A stretch of 9,115 bases of DNA from Oscillospiraceae bacterium (GTDB lineage: Bacteria > Bacillota > Clostridia > Oscillospirales > Oscillospiraceae): assembly GCA_020025175.1 (NCBI GenBank), contig JAHHSM010000071.1, positions 1 to 9,115 of the forward strand, written 5' to 3'. How positions within the stretch are numbered: the first letter of the stretch is position 1; each line of letters begins with the position of its first letter. The notes below the pieces were generated by a model that searched no databases, was not told where the DNA came from, and saw nothing but the letters and a program-made list of their open reading frames with translations. Position numbers and translations under genes: made by a program. Shown piece by piece: positions 1-6,569 of this stretch.

Positions 1-832
1 CCTTAACCCATGTCTGAAGGTAAACCTTTTCACCCATAAACTTTTCAATATCTTCACGCGCCATGCTGCTGATTTTCTTCAGCATCTCGCCGCCCTTGCC
101 AATCAAAATACCCTTATGGCTTGCCTTCTCGCAGTAAATGGTTACATCCAGATCAATGATATCATCATCTCTCTGGCTGAACTTGGTCACCTCAATCGCT
201 ACACCGTGCGGCACTTCTCTCTGAAGGCAGTAGAGAATCTTTTCCCGCACAATTTCAGCACAAACCTGCTGATCGGGCTGATCGGTTGTCATATCATCCG
301 GGAAAAGCTGCGGGCCATTCTGCGCATAACCCTTTAAGGTGTTCAACAGATCATCCAAGCCTTCCCGTGTGCGTGCAGACACAGGAATAATCGCATCAAA
401 CTCATGCTTTTCCTGATAAGCTGCAATCACAGCCAGAAGATCTTCTTTTTGAACAGTGTCGATTTTATTGATGACCAAAACGGATTTTTCACCGCTCTTC
501 TCCAAACGATCAATAATCATTTGCTCAGGTTTCCCCACATTGGCAATCGGTTCTACCAGCATCATAACAGCGTCAATGTCACTCAAGCTCTCTTCCACAA
601 CCTTGACCATATAATCACCAAGACGGTTTTGCGCCTTGTGCAGTCCAGGCGTATCCATCAGCACCAGCTGGGTGTCGCCGCTGTTCACCACACCATAAAT
701 ACGGTTTCTCGTAGTTTGGGGCTTGTTGGACACAATGGCGATTTTTTCACCAACCAGTGCATTCGTCAAAGATGATTTTCCCACATTGGGGCGCCCACAT
801 ACAGTAATCATCGCTTCTTTCGTAATAGTCAT
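1..832 (-). CDS. era: GTPase Era, 3'-truncated by window edge
   Basis: Era is a membrane-associated GTPase that binds the 3' end of 16S rRNA and assists 30S subunit assembly. About 277 residues are visible. The G domain shows G1 GRPNVGKS (13-20), the switch region QTTRNR (39-44), G3 DTPG (60-63, followed by LHK), G4 NKID (122-125) and G5 SAR (152-154). The C-terminal KH domain carries its GKGGEMLK loop (245-252). The frame is still open at position 1 in YLQTWVK, so roughly 20 residues of a usual 300 are missing. The start ATG at 832 is preceded by GAGG at suitable spacing; another ATG at 836 is out of frame. It is the last visible gene of the yqfC-yqfD-phoH-ybeY-era operon, 41 bp after ybeY. 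All signature motifs are intact, so the assignment is secure. Confidence 0.97.
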   Translation of the reverse strand, partial: MTITKEAMITVCGRPNVGKSSLTNALVGEKIAIVSNKPQTTRNRIYGVVNSGDTQLVLMDTPGLHKAQNRLGDYMVKVVEESLSDIDAVMMLVEPIANVGKPEQMIIDRLEKSGEKSVLVINKIDTVQKEDLLAVIAAYQEKHEFDAIIPVSARTREGLDDLLNTLKGYAQNGPQLFPDDMTTDQPDQQVCAEIVREKILYCLQREVPHGVAIEVTKFSQRDDDIIDLDVTIYCEKASHKGILIGKGGEMLKKISSMAREDIEKFMGEKVYLQTWVK

Positions 833-873
833 ACATGATCCTCAACTTTCTTGAGCAATTTCATTGCAAAGAA

Positions 874-1377
874 TTATCTTAAAATTCCAAGCTTTTCCAT
901 AATCGCATCCTCGCGCCCACGCATCTGCGCCTTCATGGGGCCCTCGTCCAAATGATCATACCCCAATAGATGGAGCACAGAATGGGTCACAAGATAGGCC
1001 AGTTCACGGCGGTTGGAATGACCAAATTCCGCTGCCTGTGCTTTCACCCGTTCCATGGACAACACCATGTCACCCAGCGGCAGCAGACCTGTTGCCACAT
1101 CAAAGAGATCTTCATTTTTTTCCGTCGGCGGCTCGCCGGGCAAAAATTCAAATTCCGGAAAACTTAAAACATCCGTTGCCTTGTCCACATTACGCATTTC
1201 CCGGTTGATGGCATGAATGCCGTCATCACTTGTCAAAAGCACATCCACTTCACAGGGAACCGCAACGCCTTCCATTTCCAATGCTGTACGGATGACTTTA
1301 CGGATCAAGGCGCAGTTACGCTCACTTGCCGCACCAGGCACATCCGCAGTTACAGGAATATAATGTCTCTTTGCCAT
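874..1377 (-). CDS. ybeY: Endoribonuclease YbeY (16S rRNA maturation and quality control)
   Basis: YbeY is a zinc-dependent single-strand endoribonuclease that takes part in 16S rRNA 3'-end maturation and ribosome quality control in the cytoplasm. The 167-residue protein has the family metal-binding motif H-x3-H-x5-H (His132, His136, His142 in THSVLHLLGYDH). It also has the upstream family blocks TDVLSFP (68-74) and LGDMVLS (101-107). The length is normal for the family. Its ATG overlaps the phoH TAA by one base (TAATG), so translation is probably coupled. The SD, AAGGGG at 1386-1391, lies within the last phoH codons. Era follows after 41 bp; both proteins act on the 16S rRNA 3' region, so the neighbourhood fits the function. 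Confidence 0.97.
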   Translation of the reverse strand: MAKRHYIPVTADVPGAASERNCALIRKVIRTALEMEGVAVPCEVDVLLTSDDGIHAINREMRNVDKATDVLSFPEFEFLPGEPPTEKNEDLFDVATGLLPLGDMVLSMERVKAQAAEFGHSNRRELAYLVTHSVLHLLGYDHLDEGPMKAQMRGREDAIMEKLGILR

Positions 1378-2363
1378 TACCGCTTCCCCTTCCCTTTCTC
1401 CGCACTGCGGCGGCGCTTTTCATCATCTTCATACGCTTTGATAATGCGCTGAACCATCACATGACGCACCACGTCCTGATTGGTCAATTCACAAATACCG
1501 ATACCTTCCACATCCTGCAAAACACGCACAGCTTCTTTCAAGCCGCTGGTTTTGTCCGTTGGCAAATCGATCTGCGTGATATCGCCGGTAATGACCACCT
1601 TGGAGCCAAATCCCATACGTGTTAAAAACATTTTCATCTGTTCTCTGGACGTATTCTGCGCTTCATCAAGAATAATAAAGGAATTATCCAAGGTGCGCCC
1701 ACGCATATAGGCCAGTGGCGCTACTTCAATATTGCCTCGCTCCAAATATTTATTATAGGTTTCCGCACCCAGCATATCAAACAGCGCATCATAAAGCGGA
1801 CGCAGATAGGGATCAACTTTGCTCTGCAAATCACCGGGCAAGAAGCCGAGACGCTCACCTGCCTCCACAGCAGGACGGGTCAAAATTATGCGGTCGATCG
1901 TCTTTTCGCGAAATGCCGCCACCGCTTCGGCAACAGCAAGATAGGTTTTACCCGTGCCGGCAGGACCCACACCAATGGTCACTGTATTTTTTTGAATGGA
2001 ATCAAGGTAACAGCGCTGACCAATGGTCTTTGCTTTGACCGGCCTTCCTTTTGCCGTGATGCACACCACATCTCGCGCAAGCTCCGTCACTTTATCTTCC
2101 TGACCATCGCGCACCAGCCCAATGACATAACGTACATTCTGCTCATTGATGGGTTCACCCTTTGACGATAATGCCAGCAATGCCTTTAACGCCCTTGCCG
2201 CCAACATCGTTTCCTCTGCCTCACCGGTAATTTTCAGTTCACCATCGCGATTCGTTACGACAACGTGCAGTTCCTTCTCAATCAAACGTATATTTTCATC
2301 AAAAGAGCCAAAGACATTGATTGCCTCTTCCATTCTTTCAATGCTCATCCTCTGTTCTACCAT
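1377..2363 (-). CDS. phoH: PhoH-family ATPase
   Basis: This is a PhoH-like cytoplasmic P-loop ATPase. The family is broadly conserved and linked to RNA metabolism, but its exact role is unsettled. With the start chosen here the protein has 328 residues. It has an N-terminal region of about 110 residues typical of bacterial PhoH (with VVTNRDGELKITGEAEE). The ATPase domain follows, with Walker A GPAGTGKT (133-140), TRPAVEAGE (162-170), Walker B FIILDEAQN (229-237) and TGDITQIDLP (259-268). The frame extends upstream to a TTG at 2390. The ATG at 2363 is preferred because GAGGAG lies 9 nt upstream of it, whereas the TTG would overlap yqfD and has no SD. The C-terminus is Lys/Gly/Arg-rich (EKGKGKR), and its codons also form the ybeY SD. 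Confidence 0.95.
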   Translation of the reverse strand: MVEQRMSIERMEEAINVFGSFDENIRLIEKELHVVVTNRDGELKITGEAEETMLAARALKALLALSSKGEPINEQNVRYVIGLVRDGQEDKVTELARDVVCITAKGRPVKAKTIGQRCYLDSIQKNTVTIGVGPAGTGKTYLAVAEAVAAFREKTIDRIILTRPAVEAGERLGFLPGDLQSKVDPYLRPLYDALFDMLGAETYNKYLERGNIEVAPLAYMRGRTLDNSFIILDEAQNTSREQMKMFLTRMGFGSKVVITGDITQIDLPTDKTSGLKEAVRVLQDVEGIGICELTNQDVVRHVMVQRIIKAYEDDEKRRRSAEKGKGKR

Positions 2364-2372
2364 GCTGTGTAT

Positions 2373-2378
2373 CTCCTC
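2373..2378 (-). promoter_or_regulatory. Ribosome binding site deciding the phoH start
   Basis: GAGGAG lies immediately after the yqfD TGA and 9 nt before the ATG at 2363. It argues for that ATG rather than the in-frame TTG nine codons upstream. Confidence 0.7.
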
Positions 2379-2379
2379 A

Positions 2380-3564
2380 TCACTCAACAAATTCTACCGT
2401 TTTGCCGATCTGCTCTTCGCACTCGGCATGCAGTGTCACTTCATAAACCGCGCCGGAATCCTTTGTTGTAATTTCACTGTGCGCAACGCTTCCATCCTTA
2501 TCCATACGATCTTTCAGCTGCTGGCGCAAAATTGATTCTGTCCGCATCTGTGCCTCTTGCGCATCTATACTGCGCTCAACGATTTCATACTCGCGCACTA
2601 TGGTACATTCCAACGCCACAGGCAGCATTATCCCTCCCGGCAGCCGCAATCTCCCATTTTTAATTATTTTATCACAATTCCCACTAAAAATGCTACTGTT
2701 TGGCGTAACTTTTATACGCTGTTTCCCCAAAACCAGTGCAAAACTCTTCTTTTCCCGTCCTGTATAAGATTTTTCCCGAATGGTTTTCGGCACTTTTGCC
2801 GTCAGATCATACCATGTGCGTGCATAGACCTTCCCTTCTCCACGCGTCAAATAGGCTCCCCGCGTATCCATATCGGCAACACCGCTGATCAGAAGCTGAC
2901 CTTTTGTAACTGTTTCGTCCTTCGCTACCACAGCATGACCGCCAAAAAGCTGCACCTTCGTAATGAGTCCATCCTTTTCTGCCACGATATTCGCATCGGT
3001 ATGCTCATCCCGTATTTCAGGCGGAAGCACACGCTCCCGCACAATAACTGTTGCACGAAATCCATTTACATTGACGGTCAGCCATGATAATTCCGGAATC
3101 TCCAATAAAATATGATTTTTGAGTGTTTCCGGATGGATGCCCAGACCAAACGTGCCACAAGTAACTCCCTCCGCCTCCAAAGCACGCAGGATGCGTTCAT
3201 CCGAAACGGTTTTATTTCCTTCAATTTCAATGTCCCAAACAAAAAAAGAACCCACAAACAGCATGCTTACGGCAATCGCCAGTCCCACCCAAAGTACATA
3301 CCGTTTCTTAAAGCGTTTGACAAAAAAAGGCATCCCGGTTTTCTTTTCCACCGTAATTTCACAATCCAGCTTCTTTATAAGCTGTCGCAGCCGAAGATAG
3401 CTCTTGCGCTGCAATTTTACAGAAAAGCAGGTCGGTGACTTCCATTCAATATCCCAGAAAGCAATTTCATGTGCAGAGCACAAATTCAACACACGTTCCG
3501 GAAAACCGCTTTCCACCGTAATTTTCACTGTACCGGAAAGCAGATTTACAACATCTAAAAACAT
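2380..3564 (-). CDS. yqfD: Sporulation protein YqfD
   Basis: This is a membrane-anchored protein of the YqfD family, which is restricted to spore formers and related Firmicutes and whose biochemical role is unknown. The 394 residues have the expected layout. A soluble N-terminal part (1-88) ends in the basic stretch KRFKKRY. One hydrophobic segment follows (about 89-109). Right after it comes a POTRA/FtsQ-like region that begins WDIEIEGNKTVSDERILRALEAEGV in spirit, around 110-180, and then a long C-terminal domain on the far side of the membrane. The length is typical. The ATG lies 3 bp after the yqfC stop, and GAGG spans that junction, which indicates coupled translation with YqfC. Residues 326-352 look helical and charged. 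The family call is firm; the function within sporulation is not established. Confidence 0.93.
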   Translation of the reverse strand: MFLDVVNLLSGTVKITVESGFPERVLNLCSAHEIAFWDIEWKSPTCFSVKLQRKSYLRLRQLIKKLDCEITVEKKTGMPFFVKRFKKRYVLWVGLAIAVSMLFVGSFFVWDIEIEGNKTVSDERILRALEAEGVTCGTFGLGIHPETLKNHILLEIPELSWLTVNVNGFRATVIVRERVLPPEIRDEHTDANIVAEKDGLITKVQLFGGHAVVAKDETVTKGQLLISGVADMDTRGAYLTRGEGKVYARTWYDLTAKVPKTIREKSYTGREKKSFALVLGKQRIKVTPNSSIFSGNCDKIIKNGRLRLPGGIMLPVALECTIVREYEIVERSIDAQEAQMRTESILRQQLKDRMDKDGSVAHSEITTKDSGAVYEVTLHAECEEQIGKTVEFVE

Positions 3565-3567
3565 GCT

Positions 3568-3849
3568 TCACCTCGTCAGTTCAATCCCCTCAATCACGCC
3601 GCCTATACGCAGCTCATCCGCACTCATACTCAAAAGCTGCAATCCTTTTCCGGATACACGCACCAGTAACTCGCCGCAGTTTACATCAATTTGTGTATCG
3701 CTGTAAGCAAGAATGCCCTGATGCTTTGACAAAAACAGCTGACGATTCCCTAAAAGTTCCAAATTCGGTAAGCCCGCCACCACATCCATTGGAAGATCCA
3801 GAAGTTCAGCAGTTTTGGCAAAAATATCACGATCTTCAAAACGATTCAT
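3568..3849 (-). CDS. yqfC: Sporulation protein YqfC (YabP/YqfC family)
   Basis: A 93-residue protein of the YabP/YqfC family, small beta-rich proteins found in spore formers. Family hallmarks seen are the N-terminal helix with DLPMDVVAGLPNLELLGNRQ (17-36 approx.), the central IDVNCGELLVRVSGKGLQL and the C-terminal RIGGVIEGIELT. There is no signal peptide or membrane segment. The start ATG at 3849 has a strong SD (AAAGGAGTG, 3855-3863) at ideal spacing. It is the first gene of the operon, divergent from ylbJ. The family is associated with mother-cell sporulation gene expression in Bacillus; a SigE-like -10 just upstream agrees with that. The exact molecular role is unknown. Confidence 0.93.
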   Translation of the reverse strand: MNRFEDRDIFAKTAELLDLPMDVVAGLPNLELLGNRQLFLSKHQGILAYSDTQIDVNCGELLVRVSGKGLQLLSMSADELRIGGVIEGIELTR

Positions 3850-3872
3850 GTTTTCACTCCTTTACAAGAGTT

Positions 3873-3880
3873 ACTGTATG
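3873..3880 (-). promoter_or_regulatory. SigE-like -10 element upstream of yqfC
   Basis: On the minus strand this reads CATACAGT, matching seven of eight positions of the mother-cell sigma-E -10 consensus CATACAMT. It would start transcription about 17 nt before the yqfC ATG. The only -35-like sequence, GGATATT, lies 10 bp upstream, closer than the usual 13-15 bp, so the promoter is tentative. Confidence 0.35.
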
Positions 3881-3943
3881 AGACATTTTCAATATCCTTG
3901 CCTGTCCATTCACATTTTTCCCATTCTGCACGCATACCCTTTC

Positions 3944-3951
3944 AGGGGTGA
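3944..3951 (+). promoter_or_regulatory. Ribosome binding site deciding the ylbJ start
   Basis: AGGGGTGA precedes the ATG at 3957 with about 8 nt between AGGGG and the start. An in-frame GTG at 3948 lies inside this SD and has none of its own, so it is not the start. Confidence 0.65.
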
Positions 3952-3956
3952 TTACA

Positions 3957-4958
3957 ATGCGCACAATGCAATTCCTTTTCTCCACAAAATTCTATTTATT
4001 TTTTGTCTGCACCATCTGTGCAGGGATTCTGCTGCTTTATCCCGTTCCTGCCATAGAAGCCGTACGGGAAGCCATGCGGCTATGTTGGGATACCATCATT
4101 CCCTCTCTTTTCCCATTTCTTGTAATTTCTTCTCTTTTAACGGATCTATTGCCGCAGAGAACGCTCCACCGCTATCTTTCACCGCTGACACAGCCTCTCT
4201 TCCACCTCAGCGGCAGCAGTGCCGCCGTGCTTGTCCTTGGCTTTACCGGCGGTTATCCCGTAGGCGTCCGCACCACCACCGCTTTATACCGCAACGGCTC
4301 TTTGCGCCGTAGCGAAGCGGAGCATCTGCTTGCTTTTTCCAACAACTCCGGCCCCGGATTCCTTCTGGGTGTTGTGGGAATCGGTGTATTTGAAAGCACG
4401 GCTGTTGGATTGTGGCTGTACGTGATTCATGTCGTATCTGCTCTTTTGGTTGGTTTCTTTTTTCGGTTTCATAAAAACAATGCTCCCATTTCATCCACCC
4501 CAATACAGTATCAAAAAGACAGCAAAAATTTTACCAATATGTTTACCGAAGCAATTACCACCTCTTTTTTTGCAATACTGAATATCTGTGCTTTTGTTTT
4601 CTTTTTTATGATCGTGCTGCGAATGCTGTCCTTCACAGGTATACTGCATCTGTTTTCCTCTTTCCTCGCTTTTTTGCTCGCCCCCTTTGGCATGACAGAG
4701 CATCTTGCAACAGCACTCATCGCCGGTATTTTGGAATTATCCACCGGCAGTTCATGTTTGCATGGCATCGCTTTCACCCCCGGAACTGTCGCCCTGGCCT
4801 CTTTCCTTCTTGGTTGGGGCGGCTTTTCCGTACACTGTCAGAGTCTCACTTTTATTTTGGAAACGGATTTATCCTGCAAGCCTTATTTTATCGGAAAACT
4901 CCTGCAAGGTCTTTTTTCCTGCGCACTTTCCTTTTTATTGTTCACCATACTGCTGTGA
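3957..4958 (+). CDS. ylbJ: Sporulation integral membrane protein YlbJ / SpoVV
   Basis: A 333-residue multi-pass membrane protein of the YlbJ family, related to nucleoside-transporter 'gate' proteins. In Bacillus subtilis YlbJ (SpoVV) is needed to pass dipicolinic acid from mother cell to forespore across the outer forespore membrane. Family blocks visible are PSLFPFLVISSLL (49-61), GFTGGYPVGVRT (95-106), AFSNNSGPGFLLG (126-138), ILELSTG (258-264) and GWGGFSVHCQS (286-296). Hydrophobic spans fall near 12-29, 47-64, 87-104, 132-170, 203-222, 231-243, 276-296 and 312-333. It is shorter than the Bacillus protein (about 400 residues) but has both ends of the conserved core. It is monocistronic, divergent from yqfC, and ends at a bidirectional terminator. 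Placement beside yqfCD supports a sporulation role. Confidence 0.92.
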   Translation: MRTMQFLFSTKFYLFFVCTICAGILLLYPVPAIEAVREAMRLCWDTIIPSLFPFLVISSLLTDLLPQRTLHRYLSPLTQPLFHLSGSSAAVLVLGFTGGYPVGVRTTTALYRNGSLRRSEAEHLLAFSNNSGPGFLLGVVGIGVFESTAVGLWLYVIHVVSALLVGFFFRFHKNNAPISSTPIQYQKDSKNFTNMFTEAITTSFFAILNICAFVFFFMIVLRMLSFTGILHLFSSFLAFLLAPFGMTEHLATALIAGILELSTGSSCLHGIAFTPGTVALASFLLGWGGFSVHCQSLTFILETDLSCKPYFIGKLLQGLFSCALSFLLFTILL

Positions 4959-4964
4959 TATACA

Positions 4965-4993
4965 AAAAGGCATGGCTCGAAGCCATGCCTTTT
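4965..4993. terminator. Bidirectional Rho-independent terminator between ylbJ and deoC
   Basis: Two perfect 13-nt arms (AAAAGGCATGGCT and AGCCATGCCTTTT) surround the 3-nt loop CGA. The outer A and T runs give a U tract whichever strand is transcribed, so the single hairpin can stop both ylbJ (ends 7 bp away) and convergent deoC (ends 9 bp away). Confidence 0.93.
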
Positions 4994-5001
4994 GCTTATC
5001 G

Positions 5002-5667
5002 TTATTTTTGTTCTTTTTCCAGTTCCTGTACCGCTTTGATGACACGAGAGGTGCCCAAACGATCTGCACCCAGTGCCAGAAATTTTTCCGCATCCTCAAT
5101 GCCTTTAATTCCACCAGATGCCTTAATTTTTAAGCCGGGACGTACATGCTTTTTCATCAGTACAATGTCTTCAAATGTCGCTCCGCCGCTGCCAAATCCC
5201 GTGGAGGTTTTGATGTAATCGGCGCCTGAAGCAGAAACGATTTCGCAAAGCTTGATTTTCTCCGCTTCTGTCAACAAACACGTTTCAATAATCACTTTTA
5301 GCACATGCTCACCGCAAATGGTTTTCACCGCCTTGATCTCTTCCGAAATCCAATCCCAGTGCGCACTTTTCGCCCAACCCAGATTGATGACCATATCAAT
5401 TTCTTCGGCGCCGTTTTGCAGTGCATCCTGTGCTTCAAAGCACTTTACATAAGTTGTGCTGTATCCATTGGGAAATCCGATGACCGTGCATACAGGCAGA
5501 TTGCCGTTTAAGTATGTAACAGCCGAGGCAACATGTGCCGCAGGCACACACACCGATGCAACACCATATTTGTATCCTTCATCGCAAAGCGTTTTCATCT
5601 GCGCCCAGGTTGCCTCCGGCTTAAGCAGGGTGTGATCCACTGTTTTCAGCAATTCTTTCAATTCCAT
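5002..5667 (-). CDS. deoC: Deoxyribose-phosphate aldolase DeoC
   Basis: A class I aldolase that splits 2-deoxyribose-5-phosphate into acetaldehyde and glyceraldehyde-3-phosphate, the last step of deoxynucleoside catabolism in the cytoplasm. The 221-residue length is usual for the short bacterial type. Catalytic features are visible: Lys153 in YIKTSTGF (the Schiff-base lysine), Lys182 in IKASGGI, and Asp91 in EIDMVIN. DHTLLKP (11-17) and the phosphate-binding GADRLGTS (200-207) are also present. The ATG at 5667 has SD GAGGAGAG, which overlaps the stop of the upstream HAD gene (10 bp gap), so the two genes form one operon. No other deo gene (phosphorylase, phosphopentomutase) lies nearby. Confidence 0.97.
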   Translation of the reverse strand: MELKELLKTVDHTLLKPEATWAQMKTLCDEGYKYGVASVCVPAAHVASAVTYLNGNLPVCTVIGFPNGYSTTYVKCFEAQDALQNGAEEIDMVINLGWAKSAHWDWISEEIKAVKTICGEHVLKVIIETCLLTEAEKIKLCEIVSASGADYIKTSTGFGSGGATFEDIVLMKKHVRPGLKIKASGGIKGIEDAEKFLALGADRLGTSRVIKAVQELEKEQK

Positions 5668-5677
5668 AGCTCTCTCC

Positions 5678-6334
5678 TCATTGCACTTCCGTCAGATAGG
5701 TTTCCAGCTCTTCCACCGTTTTACATACCGCAGCAGCACCAGATGCCTCCAATTCACCGGGCGGTGCAAAATCAAAAAATGTGACGCCAACACAGGAAAT
5801 GCCACATTCCGCCGCACCCTCCACATCATATCTTCGATCGCCCACCATAATAGTGTGCTTTTTATCTTCTTCACCAATGCCAAGCCGACAGCAAGCATTA
5901 CGAATCACATCAGCCTTGCTTTCATTTTTCCCATCACTTCCGCAGGCAGCTGCCAGATACGGCGCGAACCCAAATTTCTTAGAAATCGGAATGACACTGC
6001 GCTCCGGCTTCGACGATGCAATTGCCATAACATAGCCCTGCTCTTTCAAGCGGCGCATCATATCCAAAATGCCATCTGCCGCTTTATTCTCAGCCCATCC
6101 AATAACTTCATAGCGCTCGCGGAAAATCGATACCGCATGCCAAGCCTCCTGTTCCGTCATATCGCAATAGCGCTCATAGGAATCCTGCAATGGCGGTCCT
6201 ACAAAACGCAGCAATGTTTCGTATGGCGGACACGGTAACCCCAGCTTTTCCAAACTGTAACGAACGCTGTTAAAAATTCCTTCTCTGGAATCCGTCAACG
6301 TCCCATCCAAGTCAAATAAAATATACCGATACAT
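5678..6334 (-). CDS. HAD-superfamily phosphatase (phosphoglycolate phosphatase-like)
   Basis: A cytoplasmic HAD subfamily IA hydrolase of the Gph/PpaX-like group (218 residues). Motif I is DLDGTLTDS (nucleophile Asp8, acid/base Asp10). A helical cap follows (about 16-80). Motif II is SSKP (Ser107-Ser108-Lys109), motif III is Lys140, and motif IV is VGDRRYDVEGA (Asp166, Asp170). All catalytic residues are present, so it should be an active phosphatase. The substrate cannot be read from sequence: phosphoglycolate, pyrophosphate, a nucleotide or a sugar phosphate are all possible. The frame opens upstream with TTG at 6349. The ATG at 6334, five residues into that frame, is chosen because GAGGG lies just upstream and HAD proteins start close to motif I. 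It is co-transcribed with deoC, which hints at sugar-phosphate or nucleotide salvage, by context only. Confidence 0.88.
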   Translation of the reverse strand: MYRYILFDLDGTLTDSREGIFNSVRYSLEKLGLPCPPYETLLRFVGPPLQDSYERYCDMTEQEAWHAVSIFRERYEVIGWAENKAADGILDMMRRLKEQGYVMAIASSKPERSVIPISKKFGFAPYLAAACGSDGKNESKADVIRNACCRLGIGEEDKKHTIMVGDRRYDVEGAAECGISCVGVTFFDFAPPGELEASGAAAVCKTVEELETYLTEVQ

Positions 6335-6338
6335 GAAA

Positions 6339-6393
6339 TCCCTCAACAATAAAATCTAAATCATGCTGTTTATTATACCGTGGAGTTGAGGGA
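6339..6393. repeat. 9-bp inverted repeat flanking the HAD -10 element
   Basis: TCCCTCAAC (6339-6347) and its exact complement GTTGAGGGA (6385-6393) are separated by 37 bp, with the TATAAT between them. One arm lies in the promoter spacer and the other covers the ribosome binding site. The placement is consistent with a paired operator, but no regulator gene is nearby and chance cannot be excluded. Confidence 0.4.
6340..6344 (-). promoter_or_regulatory. Ribosome binding site deciding the HAD gene start
   Basis: GAGGG lies 5 nt before the ATG at 6334. It is also part of one arm of a 9-bp inverted repeat (6339-6347 with 6385-6393). Confidence 0.55.
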
Positions 6394-6401
6394 AAATGCA
6401 A
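6372..6401 (-). promoter_or_regulatory. SigA-type promoter for the HAD-deoC operon
   Basis: On the minus strand a consensus -10 TATAAT (6372-6377) lies 18 bp from TTGCAT (6396-6401), a partial match to the -35 TTGACA. Transcription would start near 6365, giving a leader of about 30 nt before the HAD ATG. No better promoter is seen between the MCP terminator and this gene. Confidence 0.6.
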
Positions 6402-6487
6402 CCAATCAAAATACATATTTTTCACACCGTATCGTGCCGCCGCAAAGTATGTGCGTTCTCAGTTTCCAAAACAACCGGACAAGCAAA

Positions 6488-6521
6488 ACAGGAGCGGAAT
6501 TTTCTTTCATCACGCTCCTGT
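6488..6521 (-). terminator. Hairpin terminator downstream of the MCP gene
   Basis: Read on the minus strand, ACAGGAGCG and CGCTCCTGT form a perfect 9-bp stem around a 16-nt loop, followed by a short T run (TTTGCTT). It lies about 50 bp after the MCP stop. The T tract is brief and the loop long, so termination may be partial. Confidence 0.6.
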
Positions 6522-6569
6522 CTCACCTTCTTCTCCTTCGTTTTTTGTAATGGCGCAGGAGAGTTACTT

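Noticed and set aside
2363..2390. A TTG start for phoH at 2390, giving nine extra residues.
   Set aside because: No SD precedes it and it would overlap yqfD, while the ATG at 2363 has GAGGAG at ideal distance.
2557..3087. A 176-codon plus-strand frame inside yqfD.
   Set aside because: It is antisense to a well-supported yqfD gene and shows no family motif or ribosome binding site.
3933..3940. CATACCCT as a firm SigE promoter for ylbJ.
   Set aside because: Its expected transcription start, near 3947, falls within the ylbJ SD (3944-3951), so it is kept only as a tentative observation and not listed as a feature.
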